Source of the DNA: Omphiscola glabra
Taxonomy: Eukaryota; Mollusca; Gastropoda; Lymnaeidae
Direction: 5' to 3'
DNA length: 64,000 bases
NCBI GenBank assembly: GCA_964017045.1
Contig: OZ024802.1
Location: forward strand, 14,560,760-14,624,759
Part shown: positions 1 through 11,441 of the stretch, piece by piece
Position numbering within the stretch: position 1 is the first letter of the stretch
How the letters are laid out: each line of letters begins with the position of its first letter
The notes under the pieces: model-generated
What the model was told of the DNA's origin: nothing
Databases searched by the model: none
Seen by the model: only the letters and a program-made list of their open reading frames with translations
Program-made: the position numbers and the translations under genes

Positions 1-68
1 AGTTCCATTAAGGTCAAGGGTACCAATGTTGTCACATAATGATGTTTACGTTGTCACTTCATGTTTTC

Positions 69-288
69 TTGACAACAAGCGCCAAAACTAGTAGTACCGA
101 AACTGACGAACCTTGACAGCAAGCGTCAAAACTAGTAGTACTAAAACTCATGAACCTTGACAACTAGCGTCAAAACTAGTAGTACTGAAACTCACGAACC
201 TTGACAACTAGCGTCAAAACTAGTAGTACTGAAACTCATGAACCTTGACAGCAAGCGACAAAACTAGCAGCACTGAGACTCACGAACC
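69..288. repeat. 44-bp minisatellite, 5 copies
   Basis: Five tandem units of 44 bp, each starting TTGACA and containing AAAACTAGTAGTACT, with a few substitutions per copy. The array decays into a partial unit just after 288. No coding potential is seen. Confidence 0.9.
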
Positions 289-496
289 TTGAATGCGTAC
301 TTGCGTTTGTCAAAGGTGCATAGACAGGGACGTCATTTGCGTAGCGCAAGTTGGTGCATTTGACCCGTCTTCAGTAATAAAAAACGTAACAAGCTGACCA
401 ATTTTTGGGTTAGCCCCCCCCCCCCCCGTGAATAATTTAAATTTTGGTCAGATTTTGGTTTTGAAATGGGTCTCTCCACGAAGCGAAGGAAAAGTT

Positions 497-647
497 TTTC
501 ACAGTAAAGCAAATATGTTCGCTGATATGTTCATGAACGTTTTCACAGTCAAGCAAATACGTTCGCTAATATGTTCATGAAGGTATTCACGGTCGAGCAA
601 ATATGTTCACTAATACGTTCATAAACTTATTCACAATCAAGCAATTC
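497..647. repeat. 44-bp minisatellite, about 3.4 copies
   Basis: Three diverged 44-bp units plus a partial one, each with TTCACAGT, AAGCAAATATGTTCG and TTCATGAA-like segments. The period equals that of the array at 69-288 but the sequences are unrelated by eye. Confidence 0.8.
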
Positions 648-1458
648 CTAACTTTTAAAAAGGTATTTATGCAATAATATTTACGTTCCTAACATCTTTC
701 AGTTTTGTGAAGCAATAATGTGCTATATATTATACGCCTACCCTACACCCTTTCACGTCCATAAACTACATTTCCCCCTCTGAAGATGACATTAAATTAC
801 CCAATCTACATTATCACTAATTATATCATTACAGCCACTAAAGAAGTTAATTTAGGGACGATTTCTACGCTAGAGAAATACTTTAGATGTTATGTGTTTT
901 TAAATTGTTAAATGTTGGGCCTACCCTACACCCTTTTCGTGCCCTTCAACTATATTTTTATTATTCTCTAAAATGTGTGAAAACATAATCCTAAATTTAC
1001 AACAAAAACTATATATGATATAAATATACTTTATATTAACGGACTTTGATATATTGATTTCTCCATCAAAAATTTAAACAAACTCTTGCCTTGTTTTTTT
1101 TTAAATATACATTATCGGAAAATCGTAAAACAAAAAAAACTCTTTTTATCTAAAGAAGAATCTCGCAAACGTTTTTCACGTCTGTATCAGACTTGAGCGT
1201 ATTTTTTTTTAAAGTTTTTAATCTCATAAAAATACACACCCTCTTTTCTTTTCGCGGAAAAAAAAAATATATTTTAGATTTTTTGAAAGAAAATATCAAC
1301 CAATATCCATTTTTCAAAATTAAATTTTCAACTGTGTAAAGTGATTGGGTTTTGGTATTCATGGATATGACACTCCATGATTTACAAGATAAATAATGGG
1401 CTAGTCCACTTCTCTGGCATTAAACAGAAGCTCGTCCCTCTCCCCCATAGACAGCGAT
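648..1458. other. AT-rich DNA, nothing recognised
   Basis: Very AT-rich sequence with poly-A/T runs. Short open frames here, including a 70-codon minus-strand one at 1150-1362 rich in K/F, look like chance. No gene, RNA or element ends were recognised. Confidence 0.6.
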
Positions 1459-1781
1459 GAGGCCATGACTGGCAGTTCCGGCTCATACCAGCGAGAAGCC
1501 AGTATAGGAACTGCTCATTCCTACCAAAGACAATCAGGGACTGGAACAAGCTTCCAAAAGGAACAGTTGAGGCGACAACACTTGACTCATTTGCGTCTAT
1601 TGCCTCAGGCCTTCCAACCCCTAGTGCATGATACCCTCAAACAGTTACTCTTGTAACCAGTGAAATATCCTCATCAACACCAGGCACAGAGACATTGCAA
1701 ATCCCATCTACATTCATAGGAGCCATAATGATCAATAAATTGATCGTGGGCCCTTAATATATAGAAGAAGAAGAAGAAATG
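1459..1781 (+). mobile_element. 3' end of a non-LTR retrotransposon (degenerate)
   Basis: In the frame opening at about 1459 the DNA encodes GHDWQFRLIPARSQYRNCSF followed by LPKTIRDWNKLPKGTVEA and TTLDSFASIASGLP, then a stop near 1635. This is the conserved 'R-WN-LP--TVEA-TLDSF' tail typical of reverse transcriptases of CR1/Jockey/L2-like non-LTR elements. A stop or frame break lies just upstream, so only the extreme C-terminus survives. It is followed by a 3' untranslated part ending in a (GAA)n tail near 1764-1781, as expected for the 3' end of such an element. Clade assignment is uncertain. Confidence 0.7.
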
Positions 1782-2284
1782 TACCCACGATTTGTTAACG
1801 CCATTGACTTTCTTAATTGGTAAACTTATGTTTATTTGTACAAAGAGAATGTAACACCTCTTCTTCACAACTTTAATACCATGGGGTTTCAATATATGTT
1901 GTCATCCACGTAAAAATGTACACATCTTATTTCCTACCCCCGATATGCATGTATATAAGAAGGTTAATTATTTATCAAATTCACTCCTTTATTCCAAGAC
2001 GTATCTTGTGCTGTCTGGGGCAAAATGTAAGTATCGACCAACAATCCCCTCCACACCCCCCCCCCTCCCCAGATTTAAATAAAATTAATAAAATCTTCCA
2101 CCAAATGAAAAAAAATTAAAAACTTATTAAATGTTGAAAATACAAAGCTAAAATTTGGTTTTGTTTTATTAACAAAATTAAAAAGAAATCAATTATATTT
2201 ATTAATTTAACTTTTAAGACGGAGAAAATACATTATCAGTTTTTTTTTCACGCGCAGTTATTAAGCACAGATTTTACGCTTTGG

Positions 2285-2335
2285 CTAAAATGGGAAATTC
2301 GCGCTATGACGTCATTTGCATGTTTATTTAAAACA
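2285..2335. promoter_or_regulatory. Possible CRE/octamer/forkhead site cluster
   Basis: Within 50 bp there are a GGGAAATTC NF-kB-like half, a perfect CRE palindrome TGACGTCA overlapping an octamer ATTTGCAT (reverse of ATGCAAAT), and a TGTTTATTT forkhead-like site. These are matches to known vertebrate/insect consensus motifs only. In AT-rich DNA, chance is a real alternative. Confidence 0.2.
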
Positions 2336-2702
2336 AATTATTTTTTTTGCAATGTTAACAATGCACTAAAACGCACTAAAAACGCACTTAAACATCTGAT
2401 GTTTGGGTTTTCCCGATAAACTTGATTACGATGTTATTCTTTGAACATAATTTTTCTATTTATTTTTTTATTCATAACTTTCAAACACATATAAAATGCT
2501 TACAATCGTTCCTCAGTGGATACTTTAAATTTTTTTGTAATTTATTTTAACAATACTCAAACTTGTACTAAAATAAAATCGTATATATAATATTTTTTGC
2601 GCATTTAAATTGATTGATTTCCGTAAAATAATGAAAATATCTATGAAAAATAATATGTGGATGTCTGTAACTCTTGCCTTTATTTAAGCTCTCTGTCTGT
2701 CA

Positions 2703-2703
2703 G

Positions 2704-2754
<51 letters not shown>
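2703..2754. repeat. (TC)n(TA)n microsatellite
   Basis: A CT-dinucleotide tract passes directly into about 20 AT dinucleotides. It creates a spurious minus-strand open frame with IYIYIY repeats. Confidence 0.9.
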
Positions 2755-2757
<3 letters not shown>

Positions 2758-3182
2758 TCTCTTTCTGTACAATCCAGAGACTTCTAAAAAAATATTTAGA
2801 TCGGCTTGAAAAAATATTGCGAAATATTTCTTTACATGAATTGAACATTGGTCCCAATTTGGGACGTTCGTTGGTTATAAATGAAGTAGGGGGCGTATGT
2901 TTATTGTAAATTAAATAAGGATTTGTGTTCATTATAAATTAAGTAGGATGAGTGTTTATTATAAATTTCATCGTGCCTTAAGAAATATACTTATTAGCAT
3001 ACATTTTAAATGTACTCGACTCCATGTATGTTGAGCTAGATAGAATGAAAAGCTAAAAAAATTTGATATATTTTAAACAGAAATAAAGAATTTAGTGCAC
3101 GCTTCGTCCATTTTTAAATCAAAGGTTTTTTGTGTTTTCTATTAATTTGCTACTTTTGCAACAACGTTTCCTAAAAAAACCA

Positions 3183-4645
3183 TCGATCCCCGTGGCGCTA
3201 CAGCCCATGTAGGGCTTTTGGCCTTCCTGACTACGTCCTTCCACTCAGACCTAACTAATGGTTTTCTTTTCCATGCTTGGATCCCCCGATGTTGTAGATC
3301 TTTTGCCACATCATCCATCCATCTAAGCCTAGGTCTGCTTTTGAGCCGTTTTCCTCTGGAGGTTTTGGTGATGCACCCTCTTCACTCCTCTGTCATTTGG
3401 TATTCTCTCTAAGTGTCCTGTCCAGCGTAGCCTGCCCTTTTTTTATTATTGCTACTATCGTGGGATCCTGATATAGACTGTACAGCCATGGTTGGTTCGT
3501 ACTCCCCATCCATATTCATCCTTTGTTGGTCCATATATTTTCCTGAGAACATTCCTCTCCCATGTGTTTAACAAGTTTCACTTGCATGTGTTAAAACTAT
3601 TCTGATTATAGTTTTATAAATAGTGTTCTTTGTTTCTCTGGTAAAGTTTTTACTTTTGAGTATTTTCTGACAACTGAAGTATGCCCCGTTTCCGGCTGAT
3701 ATTCTTTCTTTTATTTCTGTTAGTAATTCTTTCATTTAATAAAGTTAAAGATCCTAGGTATTTGAATTAATTTACTTTTTTAAAACGTTTGGTTTCTAAG
3801 TTGAATGGCTTCATCTCTCTGTTCTTCTCTTAACATAGTCATGTCTTTTGTTTTTTTGGTTGTTAACTTCCCGCCCTGCTTGTAGGGATGCGTCTTCTAA
3901 TTTAATAAAGGATTTTGATATGTCTTTAATACTTTTGTTCCCTAGCAGTGCTATGTCATCAGCATATGCAAGATACTGAAGGGTTGATTGTAGAGAGTGC
4001 CCATTGGTTGTGGGTCTTGGTTTCCCTCGGAAAGTATTCTGTTATTGTTCCTCAGGTGTCAATGTGTATGTTTCTCACAACTCTCTCTATATATTTAGGT
4101 TAAAAAGCACACAAGACAGTGAGCCGCTCTGTCTTAGGCCTCGTCTAATCTGAAACTCCCTTGATCATTCTCCTTGAACCTTGATTTTGCTTTTTGAGTT
4201 GTTCAGTGTTACATGTATCCAGTCTTGTCAGTTTGTTGGGTATGCCAAACTCTTGCAGAGTCTCATATAGATATTTTCTTTTGATGCAGTCAAATGCCCT
4301 TTTATAGTCCACATAGAGTTGATGTACTGGTATATTATATTCATAGCATTTCTCTAATAGGCATCTGATGGTGAAAATTTGATCAGTCGTTGATTTGTTT
4401 AGTATCAATCCACTTTGGAAATCACCTAGTATTTCTTCAATGTACGGTTATAGTCTTTTGGAAATTAGCTTCATCAGTATTTTGTAAGAAACATTTAATA
4501 AGGAGATGCCTCCGTAGTTTGTGCACTGAAGTTTGGAGTCTTTCTTGTGTATTGGGGTTATTAATGCTGTTTCCCATTCTGTTGGAATTTTCTCTTCTTG
4601 ACAAATTTTAATTATAAGTTTCCTTAAAAAAAACATTGTTTTAAA
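3183..4645 (-). pseudogene. Truncated non-LTR retrotransposon reverse transcriptase
   Basis: Reading the minus strand from right to left gives pieces of a non-LTR reverse transcriptase. First comes IPTEWETALITPIHKKDSKL (near 4600), then STTDQIFTIRCLLEKCYEYN and VDYKRAFDCI (4145-4408). Next come a GLRQSGSLSC segment, the catalytic AYADDIALLG box at about 3945-3975 (YADD intact), and the thumb/connection region with WERNVLRKIYGPTKDEYGW at 3500-3580. Finally RLRWTGHLERIPNDRGVKRV is seen near 3360-3440. The pieces lie in different frames separated by indels and stops, so the copy is dead. It lacks the 5' half, as is usual for truncated LINE insertions. The 3' end is at 3183, next to an ATCGAT motif. 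Two related 3' ends lie at 12742 and 35048. An RTE- or I-like clade is possible, but I cannot assign it. Confidence 0.85.
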
Positions 4646-4666
4646 TAAAATAATTATTCCATGCAT

Positions 4667-5438
4667 TTAATAAATCCCTGCATTCCTTTTTTTAATACCA
4701 GAGTAAAAAACAATTTGTATCACCTATTTTCACTCATTTTAATATTATGTATTTAGTCACGAATCCAGGAAAAAACTATTTGGAACTAACATTTCGATTC
4801 ACATGCCAATTCCTTTTTTTGTGGTACTAGTTGATTTCAATTTGCGGTATTCCCCCCCCCCCCCCCCCACTTGAGCTTCGCCATATTTAGTGGACCATTT
4901 AAGATAATCTCCCTTAATGAATGCTAAACATTATATCCTATTTCAACAGAAGCCTGAACTTTCCTACCAAGTACATTTGAATATCTTTGCAATATTTCTC
5001 GGAACAGCTACTCGATCTACGCCCCGTAACCTCCCTTTGTTTTCCTAGTCTCCTGGTCCTCCTTTGTTGCTTGTGTATTTCCGCCATGAATGCATCCACC
5101 CACCATCACCCGTCCCCGATTTTTTGTTTGTTTGTAAAGTTGATATGCACATCCTTGATTCTAAATGTGAAGGTCATCGTTCTTTTAAGTGTCTTTCCTT
5201 TTCTTTTGTTCCCCCCCTTTAACAGTTTTTTGTATTTAAATGACGCATAACTTCTACAATCCATAATTTAGTCTTAAATCTATAAAAAAAAAACAACCTG
5301 TTATGTTGTAAAAAAAAATGATGTTCATCCATACGAAAAATCCCATGTCGCTAAAGCCCTTTATCGCTAGTGAGGTGGGGAAAGAAGGGTCGGGGTCGAA
5401 AAAGTTTTCTTTTTGGCGTGGGTGTGGCGGGGTGTGGT
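4667..5438. other. Noncoding DNA with a poly-C tract
   Basis: Holds a run of about 16 C near 4853-4868 and AT-rich sequence. The open frame at 4987-5250 has no recognisable domain. Confidence 0.5.
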
Positions 5439-5626
5439 CAGGGCCGACCCTAACAATTGCGGGGCCCTATGCGAAACGGATTGCGCGGGGCCCTTTCTGG
5501 TTAGGAATAAGGATAATAAGTGAAAATTAAGATTTTTGTATTAGAAAATAAATTCGGGGCGGGGCCTATAAAAGTGCGGGGGACCACTGCGGCCGCATAG
5601 GTTGCAGTGGCATAAGGCCGGCCCTG
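5439..5626. mobile_element. hAT-like MITE (CAGGGCCG termini)
   Basis: Starts CAGGGCCGACCCTAAC and ends GGCATAAGGCCGGCCCTG, i.e. imperfect terminal inverted repeats (TIRs) of the CAGGGCCGG type. Flanking 8-mers GGTGTGGT (5431-5438) and GATGTGGT (5627-5634) match at 7 of 8 positions, as expected for an old hAT target-site duplication. The interior repeats 'GCGGGGCCC' and has no transposase, so it is nonautonomous. Confidence 0.75.
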
Positions 5627-5635
5627 GATGTGGTA

Positions 5636-5870
5636 GAGTGGCTCTGGAACTAGCCAACATAGGGCGGGCCCACAGTTTTTGGGGCCCTGGAGAACAGCCA
5701 ACATAGGGTTGCGAACACGACTTTAAGGGGTCCTGGAAAGAGCCAATATAGGGTTGCGAAAACAACTTAAGGGGCCCTGGAAAGAGCCAATATAGGATCG
5801 TAACCGTAGCTTTCGGTGTCCTTGAAACAGCCAACAAAGGAGCGTGACCGTAGCTTTGGGTTGGGGAACT
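5636..5870. repeat. Degenerate ~50-55 bp tandem repeat
   Basis: Four to five diverged units sharing GGGCCCTGGAAAGAGCCAAT and ATAGGGTTGCGAA. It lies immediately next to the hAT-like MITE at 5439-5626 and its GGGCCC content resembles that element's interior, so it may derive from it. Confidence 0.65.
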
Positions 5871-6039
5871 AAAATCAGAAATAAGGGGGTGGGGGCGACG
5901 TATTTTGGTGGTCGGTCTGGGGTTCAAATCCCAATAACACCAGATGTCTTCTATTGTCACCCGCCTACTCACGATGGGGAAAAAATCGCATTCAAAGTCT
6001 ACATGCATGCACATACAAAATTCGTTTAACGTTGTGACA

Positions 6040-6123
6040 TCGACACGCGAGATTGCTAAAAATGTGTCCGACACGCGAGATTGCTAAAAATGTGTCCGAC
6101 ACGCGAGATTGCTTAAATGTGTC
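6040..6123. repeat. 28-bp tandem repeat, 3 copies
   Basis: Three nearly identical units of CGACACGCGAGATTGC followed by TAAAAATGTGTC. Confidence 0.85.
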
Positions 6124-6227
6124 CAGGGTAAGAGGAGGTCAGATTTAGTCCCTTAAAGACATTAAGAAAACTATTCAACCGATTCAACATGTGAAGAAAC
6201 TAAAGTGTTGCTTGGGTCATGCCAATT

Positions 6228-6926
6228 CTCAACCACCCACTCTCAACCACCCACTCTCAACCACCCACTCTCAACCACCCACTCTCAACCACCCACTCTC
6301 AACCACCCACTCTCAACCACCCACTCTCAACCACCCACTCTCAACCACCCACTCTCAACCACCCACTCTCAGCCACCCACTCTCAACCACCCACTCTCAA
6401 CCACCCACTTTCAACCACCCACTCTCAGCCACCCACTCTCAGCCACCCACTCTCAACCACCCACTCTCAACCACCCACTCTCAACCACCCACTCTCAACC
6501 ACCCACTCTCAACCACCCACTCTCAACCACCCACTCTCAGCCACCCTCTCTCAACCACCCAGTGTCAGCCACCCACTCTCAACCACCCACTCTCAACCAC
6601 ACACTCTCAACCGCACAGTCTCAACCACCCACTCTCAACCACCCACTCTCAACCACCCACTCTCAACCACCCACTCTCATCCACCCACTCTCAACCGCCC
6701 ACTCTCAACCACCCACTCTCAACCGCACAGTCTCAACCACCCACTCTCAACCACCCACTCTCAGCCACCCACTTTCAACCACCCACTCTCAGCCACCCAC
6801 TCTCAACCACCCACTCTCAGCCACCCACTCTCAACCACCCACTCTCAGCCACCCACTCTCAGCCACCCACTCTCAGCCACCCACTCTCAACCACCCACTC
6901 TCAACCAACCACTCTCAGCCACCCAC
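6228..6926. repeat. 14-bp minisatellite (CTCAACCACCCACT), ~50 copies
   Basis: About 50 head-to-tail copies of CTCAACCACCCACT with rare A-to-G and other substitutions. Because 14 is not a multiple of 3 and the unit has no stop codon in any forward frame, all three forward frames stay open for about 250 codons with the same Ser/Thr/Gln/Pro/His-rich repeat peptide. That is a property of the array and not evidence for a gene. Confidence 0.95.
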
Positions 6927-6927
6927 T

Positions 6928-8294
6928 GGACTAAATGTTCTCTCCATTTGCATATCAATTTGTCACGTATTCTATTTATATAAAAGGAACTGCACTGACT
7001 GACCCTTCAAAGCTCAAACCGTTTGACCCGGGAACATATTGTTAAGGTGTTAGCATCCACTTGAAAAAGGATTTTAGGAAATTCCGCGCTTAAAATGGGG
7101 GTGTGAAGTTTTGTTGTTGTTTTTCTAATTGTATTTTTATTCTTTGTCTATTTCCTATATTCTTTGGTTTTGGTTGTTGTTGAGGAAACCGATACCCAAA
7201 AAACCCGATGACATTCCAGACGTAAACATTGGTATTTTGATTCTTCTTAATGTAGCCGTGTGCCGAGAAGGTGGTTGGTTGGTTGGTTGGTTGGTTGGTT
7301 GGTGGCAACACAGTTTTAACATTAGTTTACAATTTCAAATGAAATCAGGTCATGAGAACTATAACTTTATTGGTTTTGAGAGGATGCTAAAAGAAGATAA
7401 GCAAACGAAAAATGGTGGGGTTTGGTGGGGGGGGGGGAATGACGAAGGAACGGACAAATTTGAAAAGATGCAGACATAATACGAGTTATTTAAAGTAGCA
7501 AACATTTTTTTTATGTCTAACTAGCAGGTGAAACAATGGGATACGTCTGGATAACAAAAGTTTTACAGTTTATCCAAAGTACGGCAAACATTCGTAACAA
7601 TAAACATTTTTTTTTCATAACTTGCCACAACACACGCTGGCAGCCAAAATGATTAATTATAATAATAGACCCACATATTAGTAGCATCCAAAGGGCAAAT
7701 AAAAATAATATTTTAATACTTTTTTGTTATTACAGAAGTTACGTTGTGTAATTGAGCTTATGTGAGAAGTACACAGTGTTTTCGCTCCAAATCTGTGTGA
7801 GATGCGAGGGCGTCCATTACAATCTCAAAATATTTATATTCTTAAGTATCTCGTTCATTTTCTAATGCATGGAGACCCCTTCCCCCCCCCCCCCCACCCG
7901 GAACGTGATGACTGAGTTAGCCAACACTTCTAGGTACTTAGCTATCACATTTTATAAGGCTGCAAACGTGGGTCTATGTTGTAAAACTTAACCACGTGGC
8001 AGCGCCTTTATCAAAATAATATCGCTTTTAGGATTTTACAGGCGTGCACGCGGGTATCTATGACAGACTAAGCGCACGGCAGTAAAATATAGTAGTAAGC
8101 TTTATACTGGCGTGCACAATAAGTTTATCTGGAACGTTGCGCATTTCAGCACGTGTAACTAAAACGGTATTAAATTATAGCTGTTAGTTTTAAACGCACG
8201 CACACGCGGGTCCATAAAAGACATGGCGCGGACGAATGCCTGACTATGGCGATATACGTTTGTAAGGGGTGCATTTAATGTGCTTGACAAGTAA
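6928..8294. other. No gene recognised
   Basis: Contains a (GGTT)n stretch at about 7271-7302, a poly-G tract near 7428-7438 and a poly-C tract near 7880. A degenerate ~100-bp periodicity ('gtgcacgcgggt' and 'aagcgcacggcag' like phrases) is visible around 7960-8280, but too diverged to call. Confidence 0.5.
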
Positions 8295-9068
8295 TTAAGT
8301 TAAAACACTACTTAGATGATCATTAATGAACATTGGAGATCGGCCGGATAGACCGGGGGCAATGACTAAGAACCAACGTTGCTTGCTACAAGTCGTCTCT
8401 ATCAATTCGTAATGAGCAAGTCGCATCTGACCTGGCTGATAAAGGACACACGTGGGCAATAATGACGTCAGCGTCACGCACTGGTCGCTGGTCACGGGAT
8501 GGACACTCGCCGTGCATGAGTGACCAAACAAGAGGTTTGTGCCCAGCACTCGGCCTCGGGCTACTTTCAATTCTGGTGAGGGTGCACGTGCTACAGAATA
8601 GCCTGGGGCATATCAACATCTATCAAAGTTACACTCGAAGTGTGTGTTACCTTATTACTACTAAGCGGCACCTCGCCACATTTAAAAAGAAAGATGGACG
8701 TGTTTTCCCATTTTCCGAAGACGCAGTTCCATGTCTCCGGGGGTGGGGTTGGTGCAAACTAGTGTGCCGTACCCCCCCAAAAAGCGCTAGAGGGACATCG
8801 CATGCAACAGTCAACAATAACAGATAGCATTATCGACATCAGCGCTCCAAGGGTTGGCCAGACAAAGAACTGAATCGGCAGCGTTAATCTGCGGTAGAAC
8901 AGGTCGTACAGATTAGAGTTCCGTAATGGCGGCAAGACATCTTTGACCTCACGGAAAGTGACGCCATCAGCTCGGTACTGTCGACGTCATCGCGTTTGTC
9001 CTACGTCGTGTGATTGGTGGACCTCCAACAACCAGCTGCCTTCCTGTGATGCAGGAACCCAAAACAAA
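8295..9068. other. GC-richer island with open frames on both strands
   Basis: Less AT-rich than its surroundings. A perfect CRE (TGACGTCA) is at 8463-8470 and a CRE-like GACGTCATCGCG with an inverted CCAAT (ATTGGTGG) lies near 8982-9021. Open frames of 121 codons (+, 8462-8827) and 91 codons (-, 8295-8570) overlap each other, and neither matches a family I know. A promoter/5' exon of the downstream gene is possible but unproven. Confidence 0.3.
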
Positions 9069-9155
9069 CCACACGGGTCACACGTCTCACGTCACACGTC
9101 ATACGTCTCACGTCATACGTCTCACGTCACACGTCATACGTCTCACGTCACACGT
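9069..9155. repeat. ~20-bp tandem repeat of CACGTCTCACGTCATACGT type
   Basis: About four units mixing CACGTCTCACGTC with ACACGTC/ATACGTC. ACGT-core rich. Confidence 0.75.
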
Positions 9156-9231
9156 CGCTGTAAATTGGTTCCCATCGCGGCTCTTGTTTTAATTGTTTCC
9201 CTCTGGTGTTTTAATATTAAGCAGGTCTTCT

Positions 9232-9413
9232 CAGTGGTGTAGGATAGGGGGGGGGGAAGGGGGGGGGGGGTAACAGGGTTGTAGGTTCTCCACGTAGGAA
9301 CTTTTTTTTTTCTTCATTTTTGCATTTTCGGCCAATTGCAGAGTTCTTCGCGGAAGTGGACGACTAAATTCTCGCCCCGCCCCGGGCGGCATAACCCCCA
9401 AACTGCGCCACTG
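9232..9413. mobile_element. Probable hAT-like MITE (CAGTGGTGTAG...GCGCCACTG)
   Basis: Begins CAGTGGTGTAGGATAG and ends AAACTGCGCCACTG, matching the CAGTGGCGTAG-type termini of other copies in the window. The interior is dominated by long G runs. Flanking 8-mers (GGTCTTCT / CCACTTCT) agree at only five positions, so the insertion boundaries are not proven. Confidence 0.45.
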
Positions 9414-9877
9414 CCACTTCTGGTTAAATGGCGGGTAACTGACTCGACAGTATTAACACACAGAGATTTATTCTTTGATTGTGAACAAATCATCATGACA
9501 TTATGTGACAAAAACCTAACGCTCTGATGACGATATCTAAGCATGTTTGATCCAGAGTGGTGTGGCAGTCAGCTGCTGATAAATACAGCGGAAACCCCAG
9601 TCAACGGGATCAGGTGTAGTCAAATATGTCAAATGTGTTGTTTTTTTCTCTCTTTATTCTCTATCATATTGCATAAATGTCACAATTTTATAACCACGAT
9701 ATAACAGCATTGTGTCGATACACACACACAAAATAGAGTTACGATAAGCTTCTTGGAATAGCCACTCATTCGTTACTTCCGTTCGCGGAAGTCCACGCCG
9801 TATATGGTCATATGACATACAAGACTGACGGGCGTTTCTTAGTTTAGAAGAATGGATCGATGGTTTTATATTTGTCA

Positions 9878-10552
9878 CCTCTTAGTCTGTTAAGAGTTTT
9901 GTCACCTCTTAGTCTGTTAAGACTTCTGTCACCCCTTAGTCTGTTAAGAGTTTTGTCACCTCTGAGTCTGGTAAGACTTCTGTCACCTCTTAGTCTGTTA
10001 AGACTTCTGTCACCTCTTAGTCTGGTAAGAGTTCTGTCACCTCTTAGTCTGTTAAGACTTCTGTCACCTCTTAGTCTGGTAAGAGTTCTGTCACCTCTTA
10101 GTCTGGTAAGAGTTCTGTCACCTCTTAGTCTGGTAAGACGTCTGTCACCTCTTAGTCTGGTAAGAGCTCTGTCACCTCTTAGTCTGTTAAGACTTTTGTC
10201 ACCTCTTAGTCTGGTAAGAGTTCTGTCACCTCTTAGTCTTGTAAGACTTCTGTCACCTCTTAGTCTGGTAAGACTTCTGTCACCTCTTAGTCTGGTAAGA
10301 CTTCTGTCACCTCTTAGTCTGGTAAGACTTCTGTCACCTCTTAGTCTGGTAAGACTTCTATCACCTCTTAGTCTGGTAAGACTTCTGTCACCTCTTAGTC
10401 TGGTAATACTTCTGTCACCTCTTAGTCTGGTAAGACTTCTGTCACCTCTTAGTCTGGTAAGACTTCTGTCACCTCTTAGTCTGGTAAGACTTTTGTTACC
10501 TCTTAGTCTGGTAAGACTTTTGTTACCTCTTAGTCTGGGAAGACTTCTGTCG
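9878..10552. repeat. 27-bp minisatellite, ~25 copies
   Basis: About 25 units of 27 bp built from TTCTGTCACCTCTTAGTCTG and GTAAGAC. The minus strand is open throughout and reads LRGDRSLTR over and over. The plus strand reads SPLSLVRLL. Most unit-to-unit differences change the amino acid in either reading (S/T/A, T/N, D/N, R/K). Both strands are open, so I read it as noncoding DNA. Confidence 0.93.
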
Positions 10553-11441
10553 CCGACTGAATTAAGACGGGGCGATGTTTCACTTAACACATCGCTATCC
10601 AGGTACTGACTTTGACATCCTACAATTGGAACTTGCATGACACTGTGGAGGCGACGATTTGAGGAAATTGCACGGCATGGATGGAGACACTCCTGTAGGG
10701 AATTTATATTACACTTGACATGGGCGTCCCTTCAATAGGTGCTTCTCTTCTTTTTCTGATCTGAACATCTTTTAACACAATATAATGTCATCATGGCTCG
10801 GCTCATCCAGTGAGCTGAAATATCGTTTACAACGTGGACAGTTTACAACTTTCATCCGAATTTTTTTTAAAAAGAACCAGTCGTTTCCAAAAGATGTTTT
10901 TCAGTTAATATTATCTTTTTTTCTCTTTAATTTTAAAAAGAAATTGAAAAGAATTAGGAAGTTCCCGAGGATGTGAATAAAGAAACATTATTGAAATAGT
11001 TCAAACAGCAAATATGGAACTGATATTGATATTTAAATAAAGTTTTAGCCCCGAAGATATCTCGGTTGACGCCCTTATTCCCCCCCCCCCCCCAACCAAT
11101 AATCCTCACGGCTTTACCAATCTGATGACGTTGTTGGGTGACAAGCCGTTCAAATCTTTTATAATTGAACTACTTTTCATCTTCTTCTCATTGCACGTTA
11201 TCCTTAAACCCTTAAATTAACATTACTCTAACATCGCGCACATTTATCTCTTCTCAAACATATTTTGATAGAAAAAATTTTAAAAAAGGAAAGAAAAAGC
11301 AACTAAACAAATTCTTTATGAATCTAAAAAAGAAAAATTCGATTACGAGTCCCGCTGAAATGTTTTAACTTTCAGGTTTTGTGGAGTTTTTTTTTCCTTT
11401 CCTACCTTATCCTCCCTTATCCTCCCTCTAACAAACATCAG
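10553..11441. other. AT-rich noncoding DNA
   Basis: Contains a poly-C run at about 11080-11094. No gene or element ends seen. Confidence 0.5.

Larger units (their letters stand above)
1785..3182. other. AT-rich noncoding DNA
   Basis: Contains a (TC)n(TA)n microsatellite at about 2703-2754 and long A/T runs. A CRE-plus-octamer cluster at 2306-2322 is listed separately. No credible gene is seen. Confidence 0.6.

Noticed and set aside
5844..5960. tRNA-like B box GGTTCAAATCC near 5927
   Set aside because: No convincing A box or cloverleaf upstream, and neighbouring sequence is a degenerate repeat.
6228..6926. CRISPR-like appearance of repeat arrays
   Set aside because: Units are contiguous without unique spacers, and the DNA is clearly eukaryotic with spliced exons.
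6191..7002. Three overlapping plus-strand open frames of ~250 codons, Ser/Thr/Gln/Pro/His-rich
   Set aside because: The 14-bp unit has no stop in any forward frame, so all three frames are open with the same peptide. This is a repeat artefact.
8462..8827. 121-codon frame in the GC-richer island
   Set aside because: Opposed by antisense frames of similar size and no protein family recognised.
9844..10638. 264-codon minus-strand frame with RGD repeats, RGD-adhesion protein lookalike
   Set aside because: The 27-bp unit leaves both strands open, most unit differences change amino acids, and there is no signal peptide or conserved flank.
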